The notes under the pieces are model-generated. The model was not told the origin of the DNA and searched no databases. It worked only from the letters and a program-made list of their open reading frames with translations. Both the position numbers and the translations under genes were made by a program. Of a stretch of DNA of 64,000 bases, positions 57,061-64,000 are shown in pieces. The stretch's first letter is position 1; every line of letters begins with the position of its first letter. The stretch comes from Sabellastarte sp. h YS-2021 (lineage: Eukaryota; Annelida; Polychaeta; Sabellida; Sabellidae), in contig OZ024931.1 of assembly GCA_964017235.1 (NCBI GenBank), forward strand, positions 97,482,221 through 97,546,220. Reading direction: 5' to 3'.

Positions 57061-58100
57061 TTATATATATATATATATATATATTGTGTACAAATATGAT
57101 CTATTTACAGTATGTACATATACACAAATCAATATTTGTGGATCTGCTGAGCAGCCACTACTGGGCCCAACTGAAAAAGCTTCTGAATCAGCCCAAGCCA
57201 CATCCTTCAAATAGAACTTTGTGAAGGTGTTGTGTGACTTGCAGTGGCAGGCTGACAAAATCTGCTCTAAGGAGACTCCCAACTGGAAGGCCTTAGAAGC
57301 AGCAAAGGCCCCGACATCATGGGCTTTAACCTGATGTAAGGTGAGGGCCTCCTGATCAGAGAGCTCATAACATAGGATCACAGTCAGCTTGATCCATTAG
57401 GAGATAGTGACAGGTGAGATGTCCTTGTCGAAGCCTTTCTTAAAGGAGACAAAGACTAACTTCTTGTTCTGCCTGAGGTCTGAGGTTCAGTCCAAATAGT
57501 AGCGCAATGCTCTGACCGGTCTTGAAGCTCAAATGCTTCAAAGAGGCCTCTTTAATTGGTTCAAAAGGAGCCTTTATCAGCTGGTGCAACACCAGGGAGA
57601 GGTTCCGGGGGGGGATTCCCCTCCATCCTTTGGGTCTGTCTCTGTAGAAAGTATCCGGGAGACGAGTGAGATTTTCATGTTTGCTGACATTAATGGGTGA
57701 ATTTCCCAATTTATCAGCAATGGCTGAACTGTATCCATCAATGGTACTGGGCTGTAACTTCCTGTCCTTAAACAAGTAGGAAGTCAGCAACTGACTTTAT
57801 AGGGGGTGCCCTGAAGTCCACCTGATTACTGAGGCACCACTTTGTAAAAATGGCCCACTTTGCCTCATAGACTGATCTGGTTGATCCTCTCTGAGGAGCG
57901 TCAATTCGTGCTGCCACTGCCTCAGAGAAGCCCTGCTTCCTTGATTGCCGAGGCTCTATGAGACACGCATGCAGATTTAGGTTTGATAGATTCCTGTGTG
58001 GAGTCTGATTGAATGGATGTGTGAGCAGGTTGGGCAGTTGGGTAGGCTTAGTGGGATTTGGCTGGACATGGCCAGGGCATGTTGGGCCACCCCGGAGCAA
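57061..58100 (-). pseudogene. DIRS tyrosine recombinase region (fossil)
   Basis: Phrases KAHDVGAFAASKAF, LEQILSACHCKSHNTFTKFY and LSLVLHQLIKAPFEPI are typical of DIRS-type tyrosine recombinases, which integrate the circular element DNA (family knowledge). Spread over more than one frame. Confidence 0.8.
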
Positions 58101-58647
58101 TCAGAATGATTCTCCTGCATGGGTAGTTCTGCAACTTCTCCACCACTTTGCCCAAGATGGCTGCTGGTGGGAAGGCATATGGGTCCAGATCCTCCCATGG
58201 CAGGCTGAGTGCATCGACTGCCCAGGCCTGGGGGTCCGGCACTGGTGACACATACTGGGCTAGTTTGTTGTTGAACCTCGTTGCAAAGAGGTCTATTTGA
58301 GGTTGGTGCCACCTGTTGCATATTGGCTGGAAGACCTCTGGAAGGAGAGACCATTCTGTTTGAATGGTTTGGCCTAGCCTGGATAGCTTGTCTGCTACCA
58401 CATTCAGCCGGCCTGGAATGTGTCGGGCTTTGAGAGTAACCTGCTTGCTTGTACACCAGGTCAGGATTCTCCATAGAAGGGCATACAGGGGGCCTGACTT
58501 CATCCCCCTTTTTTCTTTATATAGGCAACCACTGTGATGTTGTCTGTGGTTATAAGAACTATGTTGTTCTGGCAGAGGTCTTGGAACTCTTTTAGAGACA
58601 AAAAGACCGCCTTTAGTTCCAGGTAATTTATGTGTGGCGTAGTGCAA
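57977..58647 (-). pseudogene. DIRS RNase H / methylase-like region (fossil)
   Basis: ARHIPGRLNVVADKLSRLGQ is the end of a DIRS RNase H domain; IDLFATRFNNKLAQYVSPVP, WAVDALSLPWEDLDPYAFPP and IILIAPGWPNMPW match the conserved block that follows it. Confidence 0.85.
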
Positions 58648-58689
58648 AGGAAGAATGGACCATGTACCTAAAATTAGTGAATGGTCAAA

Positions 58690-59400
58690 TTACAACAAGA
58701 CCACTGCCGTGGTGTGTATCTCCCGCTGAGCATTAAAGGGGAAGAAATACCTTTTCCGAGATACTCACAATTTTTCCTTTTCCGCTTAAATCCAAGATGG
58801 CCACCAAAAGTGGCGCAAACTGAAATTTTTCCCCTTTGCATAGGACACTCTTGTACTACCCTGCGGATCAAGAAGTTCGCTCGAAATCGCTCTATCTCAT
58901 ACTTTTTTCAAGATATTCACACTTTTTCATTTTCCACCAAAATCCAAGATGGCCGCCAAAAGTGGCGAAAATTGAAATTTTTCCCCTTTGCATAGGATAC
59001 TCTTGTACTACCCTGCGGGTCAAAAATTCGCTGGAAATCGCTCTGTCTCTTACGGTTTTCAAGACATTCACACTTTTTCATTTTCCGCTAAAATCCAAGA
59101 TGGCCGCCAAAAGTGGTGAAAATTGAAATTTTTCCGCTTTGCATAGGATACTCTTGTACTACCCTGTGGGTCCAAAATTCGCTCGAAATCGCTCTATCTC
59201 TTAGGGGTTTCGAGATATTCACACTTTTTCATTTTCCGCTAAAATCCAAGATGGCCACCTAAAGTGGCGAAAATTGAAATCTTTCCCCTTACAATAGGAT
59301 ACTCTTGTACTACCCTGTGGATCAAAAATTCACTCGAAATTGCTCTATCTCTTACGGTTTGCGAGATATTTGTGATTTTTCACTAAAAGTAGCAATAAAG
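58690..59400. repeat. ~152-bp satellite, AAGATGGCCGCC family, CCCCTTTGCATAGGA subfamily
   Basis: Four to five monomers; opens with GACCACTGCCGTGGTGTGTA, as do the arrays at 8180 and 22105. Lies between two DIRS-like elements. Confidence 0.88.
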
Positions 59401-59870
59401 TAGCCATTACTCACTTGTACATTGAGCAACAATTGTGAAACTTAAATATGTTACAGTTCACAAAAAAGTAGATGAACAACATATTTGAGAGAAATTGTGT
59501 AGCTGCAATACTTTTGAAGATACAAGCCATTTACTCATTATAGTTATCATTTTAAAAATTGACAAAGTAGCTATTACTCACTTAGCTATGGAGACACACT
59601 TCCAAACTACTGACCATGTTGTAGCTTTGGAGAAAGTAGCTGAGAAAACATATTGGAACAAAATACTCTAAATGTAATAGTTTGAGAGTTATAAGTCATC
59701 TAATTATACCAGGTAAAAGTGCTATTACTCACTCAAAAGTAGGCCAAAGTTCACCAAACCCAAAAATATTGAAGAGCGTAAAAATTCATTAGGACAAGTA
59801 ATTTATCAAAAATGTGCAACTGTAGTAGTTTCAGAGAAAACTGTGTGACCCATGCACGCACGGACGCACA
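59400..59870. repeat. Diverged ~154-bp satellite with CGGACGCACACA tail
   Basis: Three worn monomers (GTAGATGAACAACATATTTG, CAATACTTTTGAAGATACAA) ending CATGCACGCACGGACGCACA. Confidence 0.7.
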
Positions 59871-60017
59871 CACATGGTGCAAATTATAATCTCATTTATA
59901 GTTGGCCGTAGCCTCAGGTTGCCTTCTCGTGGAACTCTGTCAGATTTCTTCCTTTCTCATTGCAATTTTAAACCATACCCCTCAGCTGTAATACAGCGGG
60001 GAGGCAGGGTGGGACTC

Positions 60018-60120
60018 TCCTCAGTCGCACATGGTAAGCTTGTAGCTTATAAAAGCTCCATTTAAGTAATCAAAATTTTCAATTTTATTGCGCTACAATA
60101 CCTTACCATGTGGGACTGAA
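60018..60120. other. Internal complementary region of DIRS-like element 2
   Basis: CACATGGTAAGCTTGTAGC...TTTTCAATTTTATTGCG...CCTTACCATGTGGGACTG, the same layout as 44399-44500. Confidence 0.75.
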
Positions 60121-60181
60121 TGCTGAATCCAACCGCCCGGTGGCGGGATTACAGCTGAGACTGGAATATATGTTATGTGGG

Positions 60182-60849
60182 TGTTCCACCACACGACTAA
60201 GGCTCCCGATTAAGGGTTTTTTGGAGTCGGTTTCAAAAATTTGCTTGGTCCCAGGCGTTCTGTATGGGTCAGTAGTTGTCGGTTGGGGCCGTGAGAAAAA
60301 TAAAACATGTTTGATATTTCTCACGATCCAAACCGATTCTTTTTTCCCGTCATAAACAAAATGTCCAGTCCCAGGCTTCCTCAGGCCTCCTCAGACCAAA
60401 TTTACACAGTCCTATGTTGTCCCAGGCCTCCTGCGACCCTTAGTCCCTTAGTCCCAGGCCTCCTGTGACCCTTAGTCCCATTGCAAAACAAAAATCGGCA
60501 ATCTTGGTCTGGGGAAGACTGAGGAGTCCTCAGGACGCCTGAGGAAGCTGGGACTTTATCGGGGGTTAGTCGGGGCTTAGTCCCAGGAGGCCTGAGGAGT
60601 CCTGGGACCCAGTCGGTATGTCTACGACAAGATCGTGCTTCAAACCGACCAGAAAAACGGCTTAGTCGGTTCTTAGTCCCAGAACAGTCGGGGACTGTCT
60701 GGGGCCGCCTGGGGCCTCTTCAGGCTTCCTGAGGCCGATCTGTACTTAATCCCAGGCTTTGATACAGATTCAGTTTTCCCGCCCATTTTCACCGACTGTC
60801 CACGACTAAGGGTCCCGACAGGATCGGGGCTTAGTCCTTTGGTGGAACA
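60182..60849. mobile_element. 668-bp MITE in DIRS-like element 2, TIR TGTTCCACCA
   Basis: Left end TGTTCCACCACACGACTAAG; right end complemented TGTTCCACCAAAGGACTAAG. GGG flanks both ends (60179-60181, 60850-60852), a possible 3-bp duplication. The interior is full of short GTCCCAGGCCTCCTG and GACTAAG/CTTAGTC units in both orientations. No transposase. Confidence 0.82.
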
Positions 60850-61130
60850 GGGGCATAAAGAGACAAAAACCTCAATTGAATGAGTGACAGATCTAAAATA
60901 TATCTGGATGTTTGGATGTAGGAAAGAAGTGAAGCCGTGCTCGCTTACACAGAGTAAGGCCTTAGAGCCAATCCACGATAGAAACCAGCCCTAGGCTTGG
61001 AATTCCTATATTTTGCCACCTAATATGAGATTAATGACAACCTTGATAAGTCCTTAATACGTAATACACAATATACACTGATAATAATAAAAAAGATCTT
61101 ACCTGTAACAGCTTGTGAGGTAACCTATAC

Positions 61131-61868
61131 CTAGACCCTGGGATTAGACTCCTCAAGACTTGTTTGTAGCGGATGTCTCCCCCCCCCTTCTTTTCTTTCC
61201 GAGGACAATTGGTCTGACGGGAAAGATCTAGGACTTATTGTGCCGCCACCACTGGTCCCAGATACATATTGTTGTCGTTGTCTGACCAAGTAAGGTCTTT
61301 TAGGTAAAAATTTGTAAATGTGTTGTGAGCTTTCCAGTGACAGTCTTGCATGATTTGGTCCACCGATACCCCCTTGTTCGACAGACCGAAAGGCAGTGCT
61401 TTGAATTGGTATGTCTGACCCTGGACATGAAATCTCAAGATATTTCCTGGACTGCTCCTGTATTGGTATATGGAAGTAGGTGTCCTTGAAATCTATCGAG
61501 GTGACCCACTCCCCTTGTTGGAGGGATGTCCTGATGGTTTCCGGTGTCTCCATTTTGAATTTTTCTGCCTTGAGTAAAAGATTTAGTTTGCTCAGATCTA
61601 GTATAAGCCTCCATTCGTTGTTGGGGTTTGGGACTAAAAATAGTCGATTGAAAACCCCAGAGAGTTTTGATTTTGTACCAGTTCGACTGTGTTTTTTGTC
61701 TACAAGCTGATGCAATGCCTCCAGCAGGTAGACGTTCCTGTGGGGATTGACATAACAGCTTATGACTGTGGGAGACCTTGTAAGTTTTGGCCGGATCCGA
61801 AAGGGGAGGGTGTAGCCCTCTCTCTCAGGATTTGAACAACTTTTGGACCGGCACCCAGATCCAGCCAA
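61131..61868 (-). pseudogene. DIRS reverse transcriptase region and recombinase end (fossil)
   Basis: RT phrases: KLSGVFNRLFLVPN, WRLILDLSKLNLLL, GEWVTSIDFKDTYFHIPI and YQFKALPFGLS. A recombinase C-terminal phrase HWKAHNTFTNFYLKDL lies close by on the same strand. Confidence 0.8.
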
Positions 61869-62416
61869 ACTTGCAAATAGCTTTGAAGTCTTGCCCCTAC
61901 AGGCAGCTTTGAGGCAACATTTTTGACATTTGTTATGATTGTTGTACCTATTTCCAGTCTGTTACAAAAATTGGACAATATCATTTAGCCGTCACTTCTG
62001 AAACATTTTAGTGCATTTTTCTTGTTACAAAATATTGTTTGTACAACAAACAACACTTCTATTATAAGAATATACAGTTTCTTTTTAATATTTTTGCACA
62101 AAAACATGCATACGTCTGAGATTAAAACCGTTTAGACCGGAAAGTGGAATGGACCGGATTCTGGTTCAAGAAGGATACAGGTTTTACACAAGACAACTGA
62201 GTGACACAAGAAACACTTTTGACATATTTTAATTTGTTTTCTCTGCAATAACAACCTGCTGGCCCGGGACTTAATTCTTTCTTTTGTGAAAGCCCGGGCA
62301 CAGTAATGGCAACTTTTACAACAGGTAAGTCTACATTTAACAAAGTGTTCATTGTCTGTCTTGGTGGGGTGCTCCCGGCCAGCAGTCGTGTCTGTAACTT
62401 GGTTACACAGTAATTG

Positions 62417-63772
62417 TCATTTATACGACTGCTGGCCCTTGGCTGGTCGTGATGAGTAAGAGGTGGTGCAACCCTTTGCTTTCTTAGACTGTCTCCTGCT
62501 GATAGTCTTCCAAGCTGGCTTATCCGACCTTGAATCTCTGTTAGCCGACCTCTTGTCCTGGCGTTCACATGGGTGGTACTGACCCTTGTTGTGTGCAGAT
62601 CCAGAGTGTCCTTTTGATTCAAATTGGGCAATGTCTTCTTCTGCTCTTCTAATGGCAGAGTCGGTGAACAAGGTGGGTATGTGTACAGGTGCTTTCCTCA
62701 GGGCTGTGAGAGTACCAGGCTTAATACCTGTTCTGAGATGGCTCAAGTATGCTTCCCTGCGGGCTAGGGTGAGATTTCACATTGGGATGAAAACAAACTC
62801 TGATAAGTGTTCCATACTCTTTGCAGCCGCCTGTGTGATGCTTGAGTTGAAGTTCAATAAGTATTGTAACTCATCAGCTGGTGAAGACCCCTTGTTCGAA
62901 CCTTTGCCCTTGCTTTCTGCTCTCAAAACTTTCAACTGGTCCTGCATATTCTGCTGCACTTTAAATAAGCAACGGTTGAAGCTTGCTGCCTGATTGCAGA
63001 TAACTGAAGCCTCTCTAGCTGATCTCTCCTATCTTCGCATTGTTTCTTGTGAGAAATGTTGCGATGTTGGAGGAGTAGGGGACAGACCAGAGTGTCTAGC
63101 AATCCGGCTGTAGCTGCTATTCAACTTTGAAGCATCTGTGCTCCATGAAGAGACGGCTGAAGGGTCAACTTTGTGGTCGGAAAACAGCCCGTACCACTTG
63201 GACTGTGACTTTGCAGGTCTCAGGAACACATATTTCGCCAGGCCACCGGCCTCAGAACCACGGGAGGGATAGCCCTCAACCAGAGTAAGGTTCAACTTTC
63301 CCAGTTTTCTGCATAACCATTCCTCAGTGGGCATCTTCACCAACACCTTGCCTGGAGCTACAGTCTTGGGTCCTGCAAAAGGATTATCTTGTGAGATAGT
63401 GGCAGCACTGTCTATGTCCGGTATATGGGACCAGCCCATAAATGAGCGAATGCCTTGCATTGTTTCTCTATAGTTCTGTTCTTTAGAAACTGGCTAGTCC
63501 TGGTCGGTGACAGTCTGATCTGGGTCATCAGATAACTCCCCTTTTTCAGTGTATAAGTCCAAGGGGGGTCGGTCGGATAATTCACTGCTGGCATCTGAAG
63601 TGAAACTAGAGATGCTATCCCTTCTTGACCTGTGTAGAGCAGGAGAGCTGGTGTCGGCTGGATCAGATGACAATGGTTGGTCAGTAGCAGAGGGTCGGTC
63701 AGTGTGAGGTCGGTGAGACTCCAGCTTGCCTGTGGATTGAAGTTTAGCTAAAGGGTCAGTACCAGTGTTCAC
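62417..63772 (-). pseudogene. DIRS ORF1 (gag-like) region (fossil)
   Basis: Open segments with MKTPTE-like and WYGLFSDHK phrases, a ser/asp-rich N-terminal part and a basic C-terminal part (KRSANRDSRSDKPAWKTISR), as in DIRS ORF1. The family match is by layout and position before RT, so moderate confidence. Confidence 0.6.
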
Positions 63773-63789
63773 AGCCGGTGTTGATTGAC

Positions 63790-64000
63790 TGGTTTTAGTT
63801 TGACTGGTTGGTTGATGCTTAAAAGCAGAGGAGCCAGATCCAGGAAACTTTGTAGATGAGGTCGGTCGGCTGGTCTGAGTTTGACTGGTCAGCTGGTGCT
63901 TGACAGCAGAGGAGCCAGTACCAGGAAACTTGGTGGCAGAGGTCTGCTGGTCATTGCTTTACTGGTTGGCTGATGCTTTGCAGTAGAGGAGCCAGATCCA
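63790..64000 (-). repeat. ~90-bp tandem repeat at the start of DIRS ORF1 region
   Basis: GCAGAGGAGCCAGATCCAGG or a near match occurs near 63826, 63906 and 63981 with shared flanks (ACTGGTYRGYTGRTGCTT). Two to three units are visible; the array continues beyond the window. Confidence 0.75.

Larger units (their letters stand above)
56402..58660 (-). mobile_element. DIRS-like element 1, partial fossil
   Basis: Left inverted terminal repeat from about 56404 (TTTTTATAAGTTAATACCCT), internal complementary region at 56669-56762, then on the minus strand a tyrosine recombinase region (57061-58100) and an RNase H/methylase-like region (57977-58647). Gag, RT and the right terminal repeat are not present. 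Broken several times. A TA microsatellite lies at about 57060-57084. Confidence 0.82.
59880..64000 (-). mobile_element. DIRS-like element 2, fossil running off the window
   Basis: On the minus strand from the right: an ORF1/gag-like region, an RT region, the C-terminal end of a tyrosine recombinase, a MITE, then an internal complementary region at 60018-60120. RNase H and most of the recombinase are not seen. The complementary region and GCGGGGAGGCAGG phrase match the 44-49 kb element, so they are one family. Broken several times. Confidence 0.8.

Overview
The window is a stretch of AT-rich animal DNA made almost entirely of repeats and transposable elements. I find no host gene I can defend. 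The mix is typical of a marine invertebrate, most likely a mollusc (inference, moderate to low confidence): pearl/Helentron-like elements with tandem-repeat cores, a Penelope-like element with a hammerhead ribozyme, DIRS-type tyrosine-recombinase retroelements, an L1/Tx1-type LINE, a Tigger/pogo transposon and tRNA-derived SINE remnants. Rocket-like operon structure, ribosome binding sites and prokaryotic signals are absent.

Layout. 1-7.4 kb: two insertions (A and B) of one hairpin-headed, satellite-cored element, lying 350 bp apart in a host repeat whose uninterrupted relative is at 20.9-21.3 kb. 7.4-11.2 kb: a repeat block duplicated at 21.3-23.5 kb, carrying a TA-flanked DNA element (8381-9351). 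11.2-13.8 kb: a second subfamily of the hairpin-headed element, interrupted by an element with brush-like inverted ends (12.3-13.15 kb). 15.3-20.1 kb: a Penelope-like element with an RT/GIY-YIG ORF, a separate C2H2 zinc-finger ORF, a hammerhead ribozyme and a 12-bp flanking repeat. 23.8-28 kb: a broken L1/Tx1-type LINE on the minus strand. 28.5-32.9 kb: further satellites, palindromic short repeats and a foldback MITE whose empty site is present nearby. 33.0-36.7 kb: a complete Tigger/pogo element with TIRs, TA duplications, three exons and one frameshift. 37.8-41 kb: a relative of the 11 kb block with a SINE, then satellite. 41-43.2 kb: three more brush-ended elements. 43.3-51 kb: a third satellite family (AAGATGGCCGCC type) split by a DIRS-like fossil with inverted terminal repeats and an internal complementary region. 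52-55.8 kb: copy C of the hairpin-headed element and tail fragments. 56.4-64 kb: two more DIRS-like fossils separated by satellite, the second carrying a 668-bp MITE.

How the parts relate. The strongest observations are: (1) the Penelope-like unit combining RT-GIY-YIG, a zinc-finger ORF and a foldable hammerhead ribozyme; (2) a family of elements sharing a head of the form AACAAG-N5-AGTG-hairpin, right ends next to A-runs, and satellite cores of 142-155 bp; (3) a shared internal motif close to GTTTTCRAGWTATAAGC found in at least five otherwise different satellite families, suggesting common descent or a common constraint; (4) a set of elements whose inverted ends are built from short tandem GAAAAAANCCC-like units. 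All claims come from reading the sequence; no alignment or database search was run.
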